A DNA stretch of 64,000 bases from Eubacteriaceae bacterium (GTDB lineage Bacteria > Bacillota > Clostridia > Peptostreptococcales > Anaerovoracaceae). Positions 18,937-28,775 of this stretch are shown here, piece after piece. The notes under the pieces are model-generated. The model saw only the letters and a program-made list of their open reading frames with translations, was not told the DNA's origin and ran no database searches. Location of the stretch: contig JALCRY010000002.1 of assembly GCA_022652985.1 (NCBI GenBank), positions 1-64,000 of the forward strand, read 5' to 3'. The stretch's first letter is position 1. Each line of letters starts with the position of its first letter. A program made the translations under genes and the position numbers.

Positions 18937-20217
18937 CTATTCTTCTTCCTCGTCGTCCGGAACATGCTCAACTACGAGATTGATCTCGAGAGCTTTCTTG
19001 TCCGTCGCCTTGGTGACTCTTCCTTTGAAGACCCTGTGCCCGTTCCTGTACTCGAACCTGTCGCCCTTTTCAGGCAGTTTGTCGAGACAGAGCACGACCC
19101 AGCCGTTCACAGTGTTCGCATCGATATCATCGTCTTCTATGCCGAAGTAATCGAACACCTTAGGCAGGCTCGCGTTGCACATGACCCTGAAAGAACCGTT
19201 CTGCAGTTCGGTGACTTCCTGCGACATGATCGCATCATGTTCGTCATAGATTTCGCCAACGAGTTCCTCGATGATGTCTTCCATCGTCAGGAGTCCCTCG
19301 GTGCCGCCGTACTCATCTATTACGATTGCCATGTGGGTCTTTAGTGCCTGCATCTTTTTGAGAAGCAGTGCTATCTTCATTGAACCGGCAACAAACACGA
19401 CCGGCTTTACAAAATCCGAAATGGTGTTGCCTGTTCCGACTATATAATTGTGGAAATCTTTCTGGTTAAGTACGCCCAGAATAGAATCCATGTCGTCATC
19501 GTAAACCGGGATCCGCGAATACCCCGTATCTTTGAATTTCTCCGCGACTTCCTCTATCGAGAGATCAAGGTCTATGGCGACCATATCCACTCTCGGTATC
19601 ATGACCTCTTCCGCTTCGAGGTCGTTGAATTCTATGGCATTCTGTATGAGCTCCGACTGATCTGATTCGATGCCGCCTTCTTTCTCGGCTTCATCGACGA
19701 GAGTAATGAGCTCGTCTTCGGTGATAGTTCTCTCATCACCCACATTGAACACTTTAACGAGCAGCTTTTTCCAGCCCGAAAACAGTATGTTCAGCGGAGT
19801 CAGAATGACCATGATCCCGTGCGCCAGAGGCTGCGCAAATTTTGCGAAACTCTCCGGAGCTTCCTTGGCAAGCGTTTTCGGCGATATCTCCGCGAATATC
19901 AGCACAACTATCGTTATGACTATCGTGGAATATGTCGGTCCGAGCCTGTTGCCGAACAGTCCGATGAACAGCGTCGTCGAGATCGCGGTCATCGTTATGT
20001 TCGCAATATTGTTGCCGATCAGCAATGTGGTCAGCAGTTTATCATAATTGTCCGAGAGCTTCAGTACTTTCCCGGCCTTCTCATCGCCGTCGCCTGCAGC
20101 GTTCTTCATTTTGATCCTGCTCATGCTCGTATACGCCGTCTCTGTAGCCGAGAAATAGGCGCTCATAATGACGAGCAGAATAATAGCGAATATTGCAGTC
20201 AGACTGTGACTGTCCAT
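18937..20217 (-). CDS. CNNM/HlyC-CorC family membrane protein with CBS domains
   Basis: MDSHSLTAIFAIILLVIMSAYFSATETAYTSMSRIK; TGYSRIPVYDDDMDSILGVLNQKD; VIDEYGGTEGLLTMEDIIEELVGEI. Confidence 0.9.
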   Translation of the reverse strand: MDSHSLTAIFAIILLVIMSAYFSATETAYTSMSRIKMKNAAGDGDEKAGKVLKLSDNYDKLLTTLLIGNNIANITMTAISTTLFIGLFGNRLGPTYSTIVITIVVLIFAEISPKTLAKEAPESFAKFAQPLAHGIMVILTPLNILFSGWKKLLVKVFNVGDERTITEDELITLVDEAEKEGGIESDQSELIQNAIEFNDLEAEEVMIPRVDMVAIDLDLSIEEVAEKFKDTGYSRIPVYDDDMDSILGVLNQKDFHNYIVGTGNTISDFVKPVVFVAGSMKIALLLKKMQALKTHMAIVIDEYGGTEGLLTMEDIIEELVGEIYDEHDAIMSQEVTELQNGSFRVMCNASLPKVFDYFGIEDDDIDANTVNGWVVLCLDKLPEKGDRFEYRNGHRVFKGRVTKATDKKALEINLVVEHVPDDEEEE

Positions 20218-20401
20218 AAAATGGGTTCCTCCTTTGCAGCGCACGGTGAAACGCAGCATCTTCCGCGCATTCCAAACCTTGCATACAAAGTCAATTATAT
20301 ATGATACCTGCTTAAAAATAAAGGAAATTCACCTAATCTGCCAATACTGTAATATTCAGATTTTATTTTTCCGTTTCCTTTTTCCTCTGATCCGGCCGAA
20401 A

Positions 20402-20506
20402 GCAGATTTTGATGGGAAGCCAGATTGGATGGAAATCCGGACAGGCCGGAAAACGGGCCGAATGGGAAGTCTGACTGGATAGAAAGCCAGATTGGATGGA
20501 AAGCCG
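20402..20506. repeat. Degenerate short repeats, core CAGATTGGATGGAAA
   Basis: CAGATTTTGATGGGAAG, CAGATTGGATGGAAA, CTGACTGGATAGAAA, CAGATTGGATGGAAA. Confidence 0.6.
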
Positions 20507-20532
20507 GGCAGCTGATATACGATTATTTGATT

Positions 20533-20729
20533 GAATTCAAAATACGGTACCAAACACATGAAATATCCCACAATGGTACCTTGTTCAATGGGCTGCAGCG
20601 ATTGAACATCCGCTCATGCTGCGAAAAGGCCCTGTTTGGAAGAAGTTAGTCGCAACTAACCGTAACAAACCCATTGCTCAGGGTACCATTCACGCAAAAA
20701 AATCCATATTGGTACCTTTTTTTGAATTC
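20533..20729. repeat. 197-bp symmetric inverted-repeat element (MITE-like or structured RNA)
   Basis: GAATTCAAAATACGGTACC (20533..20551) is inverted against GGTACCTTTTTTTGAATTC (20711..20729), 17/19. Inner GGTACC pair and CAATGGG/CCCATTG are placed mirror-symmetrically about 20631. Confidence 0.7.
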
Positions 20730-20822
20730 ACCTCCTTCCCCGCTCTCAGCCGGCGCCAAATGGCATATCGCAGGCTAACTGTCCCGCAAGAAAATCCGGC
20801 TCGAACGTTAAGCGGAACCCAT

Positions 20823-20972
20823 CGGCCGTCCGTACTGTCACGAGCGGCAGTCCGCACTGTCACGGGTCGGCCGTCCGTACTGTCACGAGCGGCAGTCCGC
20901 ACTGTCACGGGTCGGCAATCAGCACTGTCACGGGTCGGCAATCCGCGCTGTAACGGTCGGCAGTCCGCAATG
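20823..20972. repeat. Tandem minisatellite, unit about 22-23 bp (CGGCAGTCCGCACTGTCACGGGT) with a 45-bp higher-order unit
   Basis: Seven consecutive degenerate units; CGGCCGTCCGTACTGTCACGAG + CGGCAGTCCGCACTGTCACGGGT is repeated exactly twice. Confidence 0.9.
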
Positions 20973-21026
20973 TTTGCTAAATCCCCCCAAGTACTGTAGA
21001 ATAATATTGTTACGGAGGAAAACAAA

Positions 21027-22295
21027 ATGCCAAGAGACAGTTTCATACATGAAGCAGCCGGACCTCAGGACCCGAACTGGGAAAAACTCATTGCCAGGAA
21101 CAGCAAAATACCAAGCCGCGAACACGATATCAGGAGCGAATTCGAAAGAGATACAACGAGGCTCCTTCATTGTTCTGCGTTCAGAAGACTCAAGCACAAA
21201 ACCCAGGTCTTCCCGAACATTGAGAACGACCATATCTGCACGCGCATGGAGCATGTGCTGCACGTGGCTTCCGTATCCGGCACAATAGCAAATTACCTCG
21301 GCCTCGACCGTGATCTCACGCGCGCGATATCCATCGGGCACGATATCGGTCATACGCCTTTCGGTCATGCGGGTGAAAAAATACTCGAAGAGCTTTCCCG
21401 CTACTGGCTCGACGGAAGCGATTTCTGGCATGAAATGAACGGCCTGAGATTCGCAGACAAAATCGAGCTGCTCGAAGACTTCAACAGCAATGTGGATAAT
21501 CTCGGGCTCACATATGCAGTAAGGGACGGTATCGTGTGTCACTGCGGCGAAGTTGATGACTACGCGATCTTCCCGCGCGAACATCTCGGAGACCCCGACT
21601 TCGACGGCGGCCCGAACGCCACGGGTGACCCGTTCGGAGATCTTTACAGCATTTCCAGACCGGAGCAGGATGTCTCTGTCAACGCTGTCACATGGGAAGG
21701 CTGCATCGTCAAGATCGCGGACAAGATCGCCTATCTCGGACGCGATATCGAAGACGCTATCGAGCTTGGATTTCTCGGGCCGGACGAGATCGCCGACCTG
21801 AAGACGATGGCCCGCAAATATGATGAGAACGCAATGAACACGACAGTCATCATGCACAACATGATCGTCGATCTGTGTGAACACAGCAGTCCGGATGAGG
21901 GCATACGCCTGTCGGGCAAATACCGCGAGCAGATGAAAGAGCTGATGATGTTCAATTACAGCCATATATATCTCGACAAGAGACTCGATCCTTACAGCAA
22001 GTATGCGCGGCTGGCGCTTGAGCAGATATTTGAACGCCTGCACGATTATTACGACGGCGAAGAGACTATCGCCAATCTGCACGGCTCCATACACGAATAC
22101 CCTCTGCTGATCCGCGAATTCATTTCCTTCCTGCGGATTTACAGCGCTGTGGATTCGCCTCTGCGCTACAGGAACGTGAAGATCTACGGTACGCTGGACA
22201 GCGAGGAAATTTATGACCAGGCCATCATAGATTTCATAGCCGGCATGACGGACAGATTTGCAGTCAAAGTATATGAAGAACTTTTAAAATATTAA
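21027..22295 (+). CDS. dGTPase-like HD-domain triphosphohydrolase
   Basis: FRRLKHKTQVFP, RMEHVLHVASVSGTIA, GHDIGHTPFGHAGE; RBS GGAGGA. Confidence 0.9.
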   Translation: MPRDSFIHEAAGPQDPNWEKLIARNSKIPSREHDIRSEFERDTTRLLHCSAFRRLKHKTQVFPNIENDHICTRMEHVLHVASVSGTIANYLGLDRDLTRAISIGHDIGHTPFGHAGEKILEELSRYWLDGSDFWHEMNGLRFADKIELLEDFNSNVDNLGLTYAVRDGIVCHCGEVDDYAIFPREHLGDPDFDGGPNATGDPFGDLYSISRPEQDVSVNAVTWEGCIVKIADKIAYLGRDIEDAIELGFLGPDEIADLKTMARKYDENAMNTTVIMHNMIVDLCEHSSPDEGIRLSGKYREQMKELMMFNYSHIYLDKRLDPYSKYARLALEQIFERLHDYYDGEETIANLHGSIHEYPLLIREFISFLRIYSAVDSPLRYRNVKIYGTLDSEEIYDQAIIDFIAGMTDRFAVKVYEELLKY

Positions 22296-22305
22296 AGGAG
22301 ACCAC

Positions 22306-22926
22306 ATGGAAAACAAAAATTACCAGGAGCAGGCGGCACAATACGGAAGTTTCTTTTTCCTGCGCACTATCGACGAGAAATTATACGGTCTGATCCGCGA
22401 TGTCGAAGTAGCGGCCATGCAGAACCCGGAAACGATGGGCGACCAGGCAAGAGCAGCGCTTGATTATTTTCTGTTTGAAGTCGCACTGAAAAACAATGAT
22501 CTGAAACGCAGAGAATGCATTGACTTTTACAACGGTTCGCATCCGGGAAATCTCGGTGAAACAGAACTGCACATCGCCATATTCTGCGCTTATGAGGCGA
22601 AGCAGATACCGGTAAATGTCTACATCTACCCGGAGCTCATTAAGGGTTCCGAGAAAAAGACCAAGAACATGAATTTCATGGATAAATTCTGCGACGACTG
22701 GGACACATCGAAGAAGCACAGGTTCTACCGTAAAAAGTTCGCGAATTCGCCGAGGAATATCGTGCTGTTCATGCAGTCGTTCTACTATATAGTAAGCGGT
22801 TATTACCAGTTCTATAAAAAAGCTCCTCTCGATCTGCCGGACTACGATTATAAATTATCGCTCGGGTCGGTGGGCAAGATCGAAGATGTCGGCGATATGC
22901 CGGCTCTGGAAGCAACAGAAAAGTAA
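22306..22926 (+). CDS. Conserved hypothetical protein, likely cotranscribed with the dGTPase-like gene
   Basis: Starts 10 bp after the dGTPase-like stop with AAAGGAG; no family recognised. Confidence 0.6.
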   Translation: MENKNYQEQAAQYGSFFFLRTIDEKLYGLIRDVEVAAMQNPETMGDQARAALDYFLFEVALKNNDLKRRECIDFYNGSHPGNLGETELHIAIFCAYEAKQIPVNVYIYPELIKGSEKKTKNMNFMDKFCDDWDTSKKHRFYRKKFANSPRNIVLFMQSFYYIVSGYYQFYKKAPLDLPDYDYKLSLGSVGKIEDVGDMPALEATEK

Positions 22927-22952
22927 CCGCCCGCAAAACAGCGTAAATGGCA

Positions 22953-22989
22953 GAACGGAGCACCTTACCGTCGTGCTCCGTTCTTTTGT
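22953..22989 (+). terminator. Intrinsic terminator
   Basis: GAACGGAGCAC cttaccgtc GTGCTCCGTTC TTTTG. Confidence 0.8.
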
Positions 22990-23124
22990 TTGTACTATTC
23001 ATTCTTATTATTCATATTATTGTATAGAGAGGGTTTGCAGCTTTGTTATTTATGCTGTGGTTTTATATTAGCGCAGTTTCCTTAAAAGAACTTGAAATAA
23101 TACATTAATTATATTTTTTCCACG

Positions 23125-23157
23125 GAAAAACCGGATCCGAAGATCCGGCTTTCCTGA
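23125..23157 (-). terminator. Intrinsic terminator after the deacetylase
   Basis: Minus strand AGCCGGATCttcGGATCCGGTTTTTCC. Confidence 0.75.
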
Positions 23158-23196
23158 TATTGAGTTCCGGCCTGCCGTTTCAGGCCATGTCATTTT

Positions 23197-24657
23197 CTAT
23201 TTATCGTCTCCGCTGTAGTAGAAGTAGTTATATCCGTAAATCTTGTTGCTCTTGATATTCTCCTTGTATCTGTACTGGATCATCTCCGATACAGTCACAA
23301 ACTGATATCCCTTGGCTTCAAGCTTCGGAACCAGTTCTCTGACAGCTCTGACAGTCGAAGGATACAATGAATGCATCAGCACGACCTTGCCGTCGAGATT
23401 TCCGGCTTTCTCTATATTCGCGACAGTTTGGGCAGTATTCCTGTTCGACCAGTCAAGAGAATCCACCGACCAGAGAATGCACGGAATATCGATCGCGTTT
23501 TCGACCTTCTGATTTATCTCGCCGCCAGGCGGTCTGAAGACAGTAGGCTTTTGCCCTGTAGCCTTCTCAATGGCATTGACGCCTTTCTGAACATTCGCCT
23601 TTGCTTTCTTGACACCTATCGTGCTGAGGAAGTACGGATGATCATAGGAATGTGTTCCGATCTCGCATCCGAGCTCCAGTTCACGCTTCAGAATATCGGA
23701 CGCACCCTTGACGTTTTCCACATTCTGGCCGAGTTCGAAGAATGTGCCTACAGCATCATATTTTTCGAATATGTCCAGCAGATCATTTGTATAGATCGAA
23801 GGACCGTCGTCAAAGGTAAAGCAGACCATCTTTTTCGATGTATCTATCACGCGTTTGCCGACATCGTCTCTCACATAACCGCTGAGATCGTCATAGCTGA
23901 TATCGCATACCGCTATGCCGTAGTCTTTAGTATCATATTTGATGACAGAACCTTTATCGAAATAGAATCTGATCCCGTCCTTGGTCAGAACGAAATTACC
24001 GAAAGCGCCCGAATCGGCACTTACCTTGTTCTTCCATCCGTCCCTGAGTTTATCACCGTAGCTCTTATCGAGCGCCTTCGTAACCAGTTTGGAAACGACC
24101 GGCGCATAGTCTCCCTTGAAGACACCCGCCGCTCCTATCGAAGCCCCGGCCTTCGTCGAGAAGTTATATGTGTGTACCACACCGCTCTTGACTTCCATAT
24201 CCGATCCGCTGTTCTGTTCTATGACAGACGTCAGCGCAACGCTCTGGACTTTATACGGCGTCTCATATGAACTGTATCCCGCGAGGAAACAGGCCTTGTC
24301 TTTCGCTTCCGGATCAAGTCCGCTATAATCAGTCGAGAAATTATCCTTCTCGTCCTTGACTTCATCTTTAAGGATGTCGTTGGAAATATCCATGTCCAGC
24401 TTCGGTATCTGCACCCCCGTCGAAAGAGGCTCGCCGTAGCTTATCGTATTGCTGCTCTCCCCGACCGACTGCTTATCAGCCGCCGTGTCGAAAAACTTTT
24501 CCGCATACTTCTGAAAAGATGACTCATTGTGATATGAACGGCCTCCCAGCAGTTTTATGCCCACAACAACTCCCGCAATGACGACCGCGATTATCGCAAG
24601 TACAATAATCAGCCTGGCCGTATTTACTCTGTAATGTTTTTTTGTGCTTCTGCTCAT
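23197..24657 (-). CDS. Polysaccharide deacetylase (NodB domain), membrane anchored
   Basis: N-terminal TM; VCFTFDDGPS, EIGTHSYDHPYF, FRPPGGEIN. Confidence 0.9.
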   Translation of the reverse strand: MSRSTKKHYRVNTARLIIVLAIIAVVIAGVVVGIKLLGGRSYHNESSFQKYAEKFFDTAADKQSVGESSNTISYGEPLSTGVQIPKLDMDISNDILKDEVKDEKDNFSTDYSGLDPEAKDKACFLAGYSSYETPYKVQSVALTSVIEQNSGSDMEVKSGVVHTYNFSTKAGASIGAAGVFKGDYAPVVSKLVTKALDKSYGDKLRDGWKNKVSADSGAFGNFVLTKDGIRFYFDKGSVIKYDTKDYGIAVCDISYDDLSGYVRDDVGKRVIDTSKKMVCFTFDDGPSIYTNDLLDIFEKYDAVGTFFELGQNVENVKGASDILKRELELGCEIGTHSYDHPYFLSTIGVKKAKANVQKGVNAIEKATGQKPTVFRPPGGEINQKVENAIDIPCILWSVDSLDWSNRNTAQTVANIEKAGNLDGKVVLMHSLYPSTVRAVRELVPKLEAKGYQFVTVSEMIQYRYKENIKSNKIYGYNYFYYSGDDK

Positions 24658-24774
24658 AAAAGATCCTCTCCGCTGCAACAACATTTTTCTCACCGTTGTT
24701 CAGTATAGCACAAATCAAAACATTAATAAATCAACATGACAATTCGCTCATAAACAAATATTTGATCAGCGGCA

Positions 24775-26121
24775 TCAGCTGAAGTGAGCCTTGAGATCCT
24801 TCCCCGATCCTTCAAATGCATCATATATAGAAGCTATTGCTCTTTCCAGATCCTGATTGTTCACGCCGATGATAATATTCATTTCGGAACTGCCCTGGTC
24901 TATCATCCTGATATTGATATGTTCTTCCGCAAGCGCGGTGAATACCTTCGCCGAAACGCCCGGTCTGAACGACATCCCGACGCCTACTGTAGCTATCAGC
25001 GCTATGTCGTCGAATACATCGATAGAATCCGGCTGCAGTCTTCTGTCGATCTCGTCCAGGACATCGTCGAGCTTATCATCGATATTTGCGTTGGCCACGA
25101 TAACGGAAACCGTATCGATACCCGTCGGCATATGCTCGATCTCGATCTTCAGATCTTCGAAAATAGCGGACAGTCTTCTGAGGAATCCTATTTCATCGTT
25201 CAACCTGTCCTTATATATAGTAATAACCTTGAAGTCCTTGTGTCCGGCTATTCCTGTGATGACTCTCTCGCGCGCTTCTTCACTGACCTCGTCGGTGATC
25301 ATCGTGCCTCTGTCCTCAGGGTCGTTCGTGTTCCTGATATTGATAGGGATCTTCGCGCCTTTGACAGGGAATACCGCCGACTCGTGGAGCACATTAGCTC
25401 CCATGTACGACAGCTCTCTGAGCTCTTTATATGTAATAGTATGGATCGGCTTAGGATCCTTGACTATCCTCGGATCGGCAGCGAGGAACCCGCTGACATC
25501 CGTCCAGTTTTCGTATACGTCTGCGTGTACCGCACGCGCTACGAGAGCGCCCGTGACATCGCTTCCGCCTCTGGAAAAAGTCTTGACCCTGCCGTCCGGC
25601 CTCGAACCGAAGAAACCCGGTATTACTGCATACTCATGCTTTGCCAGCTCGGCAGAGAGTACCGCATTTGTTTCCTTATCCTGGAACTTGCCGTGTTCAT
25701 TGAACTTGATGACTTCGGCGCTGTCCACGAAATCGAATCCGAGATACTTGGCTATGAGCTTGGCATTCAGATATTCTCCACGGCTCGCAACGTAATCTGC
25801 CGACGCGTTCGATTTGAGGTGGTCGAGGATTATGTCGAATTCCTTCTGGAGGTCTATATCTATATCGAGATTCATTTTTATCGAATTGAAGCGGTCGCAG
25901 ATCACCTGGAACAGCTGATCGATTGGCAGGTTCTGATTTATCTGCTCCCTGCAGCTGTAAAGAAGATCTGTCACCTTATTGTCTTTTTCAAAACGCTTTC
26001 CCGGTGCAGAAACAATGATATAACGTCTTTCAGGATCCGCTACTATGATATCCCGCATCTTCGATATCTGGATCCCGTCGGCGACTGAACTCCCGCCGAA
26101 CTTTGCAACTTTGATGCCCAT
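24775..26121 (-). CDS. Aspartate kinase
   Basis: MGIKVAKFGGSSVADG, FSRGGSDVTGALVARA, two C-terminal ACT-like regions. Confidence 0.92.
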   Translation of the reverse strand: MGIKVAKFGGSSVADGIQISKMRDIIVADPERRYIIVSAPGKRFEKDNKVTDLLYSCREQINQNLPIDQLFQVICDRFNSIKMNLDIDIDLQKEFDIILDHLKSNASADYVASRGEYLNAKLIAKYLGFDFVDSAEVIKFNEHGKFQDKETNAVLSAELAKHEYAVIPGFFGSRPDGRVKTFSRGGSDVTGALVARAVHADVYENWTDVSGFLAADPRIVKDPKPIHTITYKELRELSYMGANVLHESAVFPVKGAKIPINIRNTNDPEDRGTMITDEVSEEARERVITGIAGHKDFKVITIYKDRLNDEIGFLRRLSAIFEDLKIEIEHMPTGIDTVSVIVANANIDDKLDDVLDEIDRRLQPDSIDVFDDIALIATVGVGMSFRPGVSAKVFTALAEEHINIRMIDQGSSEMNIIIGVNNQDLERAIASIYDAFEGSGKDLKAHFS

Positions 26122-26232
26122 TCTGATTACCTTTCACTTTCAATATAATTAAAGGGCGCGGTCACGCGGGCCGCACCCTTCATAGACTTGTATTATATTT
26201 TATCCGTATGCTGTATTTTTTACAAGTATTAA

Positions 26233-27420
26233 TTACAGCTCAGCCTTGAGTTCATCGACTTTATCGAGTCTTTCCCACGGAAGATCTATGTCTGTGCGGC
26301 CGAAATGTCCGTATGCCGCCGTCTGCCTGTAGATAGGGCGTCTCAGGTCAAGATCGTGGATGATCGCGCCCGGACGGAGGTCAAAGTGCTTCTGGACTAT
26401 TTCGGCGATTTTTTCATCGTCCATTTTTCCTGTGCCGAACGAGTCGACCATGATGCTGACAGGTTTCGCCACGCCGATGGCATAAGCCAGCTGTACTTCG
26501 AGCTTATCGGCATATCCCGCAGCGACGAGATTTTTAGCTACCCAGCGCGCTGCATATGTTGCGGAACGGTCGACCTTTGTAGGATCTTTGCCGCTGAAGC
26601 AGCCGCCGCCGTGACGTGCGTAGCCGCCGTATGTATCAACGATGATCTTTCTGCCTGTAAGCCCGGAATCTCCGTGCGGTCCGCCTATTACGAATCTGCC
26701 CGAAGGATTGATGAAGAATTTCGTTTCATCATCGATGAGCTCTGCAGGAACGACCGCCTTGATCACGTGCTCCTTCAGATCTTTTTCGATCTGCTCGAGC
26801 GTCGCGTCAGGATCATGCTGAGTCGAGATCAGGATAGTGTCTATCCTCTTGACCTTGTCTCCGTCGTACTCTACTGTGACCTGAGTTTTTCCGTCAGGAC
26901 GCAGATATTTGATTGTTCCGTTCTTTCTTACTTCCGTAAGTCTGCGGGCGAGCTTATGTGCAAGGCTGATAGGCATCGGCATATATTCAGGCGTCTCATT
27001 GCAGGCATATCCGAACATGAGTCCCTGGTCCCCGGCGCCGAGCTTGTCATAGTCAGTGTCTGAGGATGCGGTCTTGGATGTTTTTCCCGCTTCGCCGTCC
27101 TGGATGCCTTCGCTGATATCCTGTGACTGCTCATCTATGGCAGTAAAGATAGCGCAGGTATTTCCGTCATATCCGTAATCGCTCCTGTCATATCCGATAT
27201 CTAGGATGACTTCTCTCGCGATCTTCGGGATATCGATGTATCCGTCAGTTGTCATTTCTCCCATGACCATGGCATAGCCTGTGTTGACCGTAGTTTCACA
27301 TGCTACTCTGCTGTAAGGATCCTGTCTGAAAGCCTCGTCCAGGATCGCGTCGGATATCTGGTCGCAGATCTTGTCAGGATGTCCTTCTGTGACAGACTCA
27401 GATGTAAATAATTTCTTCAT
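26233..27420 (-). CDS. metK: S-adenosylmethionine synthetase
   Basis: [63 protein letters not shown]. Confidence 0.97.
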   Translation of the reverse strand: MKKLFTSESVTEGHPDKICDQISDAILDEAFRQDPYSRVACETTVNTGYAMVMGEMTTDGYIDIPKIAREVILDIGYDRSDYGYDGNTCAIFTAIDEQSQDISEGIQDGEAGKTSKTASSDTDYDKLGAGDQGLMFGYACNETPEYMPMPISLAHKLARRLTEVRKNGTIKYLRPDGKTQVTVEYDGDKVKRIDTILISTQHDPDATLEQIEKDLKEHVIKAVVPAELIDDETKFFINPSGRFVIGGPHGDSGLTGRKIIVDTYGGYARHGGGCFSGKDPTKVDRSATYAARWVAKNLVAAGYADKLEVQLAYAIGVAKPVSIMVDSFGTGKMDDEKIAEIVQKHFDLRPGAIIHDLDLRRPIYRQTAAYGHFGRTDIDLPWERLDKVDELKAEL

Positions 27421-27456
27421 TTGTAGATTCTCCTTTCAATCGGAATCCTTCTGTAT

Positions 27457-27612
27457 AAAAAAACTCTTCTCTAATGAGAAGAGTGCATCATTCATACATC
27501 TCCTCATCTTTCACTTCGTCATGCAGACAAGTGTAGGATTTGGCACCTTCGAATCTGATTCAGGTTGCCGGGCTTCACAGGGCCTAATCCCTCAGCCGCT
27601 CTTAATAAGGAT
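27457..27612 (-). promoter_or_regulatory. SAM-I (S-box) riboswitch with terminator
   Basis: Minus strand CCTTATTAAGAGCGGCTGAGGGATTAGGCCCTGTGAAGCCCGGCAACC...AAGGTGCCAAATCCTAC...GATGAGG (P1 closes), then ACTCTTCTCATTAGAGAAGAGTTTTTTT. Confidence 0.95.
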
Positions 27613-27717
27613 CCCATATTTATTGTTTTTGACTTGAGCTATTATACCGCGCCGCCAGCCCGATAGTCAACAGTAATAACAGCGTTCTTATACAACATCG
27701 CGATTTTGACAAAAAAT

Positions 27718-27754
27718 ACATATGCCCGGAATGACCTCCGGGCATATGCACAAT
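27718..27754 (-). terminator. Intrinsic terminator after the dipeptidase
   Basis: CATATGCCCGGAatgaccTCCGGGCATATG stem. Confidence 0.7.
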
Positions 27755-27768
27755 AGTGTTATAAGTGT

Positions 27769-28743
27769 TTATCCGAGTCTTTCTTTTATGACTCTGAGGA
27801 AATTTCCATGTGTTATTTTTTCCAGATCATCGCCTCTGAATCCCGCTTTCTCCAGTTTGTCTACAAACGGGGGAATGTCAGTGCAGTCTTCGAGCCCTAT
27901 AGTCTTCTCTTCTTCTTCACTATGGAAATCGGAAGTGCAGTTCGTCGGCAGGAACCCGTCAAAATCGAATCCGAATCCGACATGATCGACGCCGATCTTG
28001 TCCGCGATATACACTGCATGTTCGACCAGCTTGTCAGCAGTGCGGTTCTGTATTTCCGGATCGATGAATTCATTGAATGCATTGAGTCCGACTACGCCGT
28101 TGAGCTCCGCGATCGCCTTCAGCTGTTCATCTCTCAGGTTTCTCGGCACATCGCACAGCGCGCGTGCATTCGAGTGAGAAGCTACCAGCGGAGCATCCGC
28201 GATATCTATTACATCCCAGAACGATTTTTCATTGAGGTGTGATACGTCGAGCATCATATTTTTACTGAAGATACGTTTGACAACGTTCTTTCCCAGCTCT
28301 GTCAGGCCGCGGTCTTCCGGTCCGCGCACGCCTGTTGCAAAATCGTTGGCTTCATTCCATGTCAGGAATATATGCCTTGTGCCGAGCTCATACACACGGT
28401 CTATCTCGGATACATCAGGCGCAAGTCCGCTTATACCTTCGATCCCTACTATTATATATATTTTGCCTTCGGCTCTGGCCTTTTCTATCTCGGCATAGTT
28501 CCTGCATATTACTGCTATATCAGCGCAGTCCTCTGCCTCTTTTTTCATTGCTTCGAAAGCCTGAGCCGTTCTCTTCTTAGGATCGTCCGTATACGGAGGG
28601 TCTACCCAGATCACGAAGATCGAGCCTTCTATTTCACCTTTTCTTAATCTTTCAATATGATACTTCCTGATAATATCTCTTTCGCCTGCAAGTGATTTGA
28701 TATTGACATCGGTCCATATATCCGAATGAGCATCAAAATTCAT
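27769..28743 (-). CDS. Membrane (renal-type) dipeptidase
   Basis: NFDAHSDIWTDV, VSHLNEKSFWDV, LVASHSNARALCDVPRNL, HVGFGFDFDGF. Confidence 0.9.
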   Translation of the reverse strand: MNFDAHSDIWTDVNIKSLAGERDIIRKYHIERLRKGEIEGSIFVIWVDPPYTDDPKKRTAQAFEAMKKEAEDCADIAVICRNYAEIEKARAEGKIYIIVGIEGISGLAPDVSEIDRVYELGTRHIFLTWNEANDFATGVRGPEDRGLTELGKNVVKRIFSKNMMLDVSHLNEKSFWDVIDIADAPLVASHSNARALCDVPRNLRDEQLKAIAELNGVVGLNAFNEFIDPEIQNRTADKLVEHAVYIADKIGVDHVGFGFDFDGFLPTNCTSDFHSEEEEKTIGLEDCTDIPPFVDKLEKAGFRGDDLEKITHGNFLRVIKERLG

Positions 28744-28775
28744 TTATTCACACACCTCCTGCGATATCTGCTTTC

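Noticed and set aside
20823-20972. CRISPR array
   Set aside because: Units are contiguous and degenerate with no unique spacers, and no cas genes are present.
20616-20999. 127-aa ORF with RPSVLSRAAVRTVTG repeats
   Set aside because: Simply the translation of the minisatellite; no RBS or recognisable domain.
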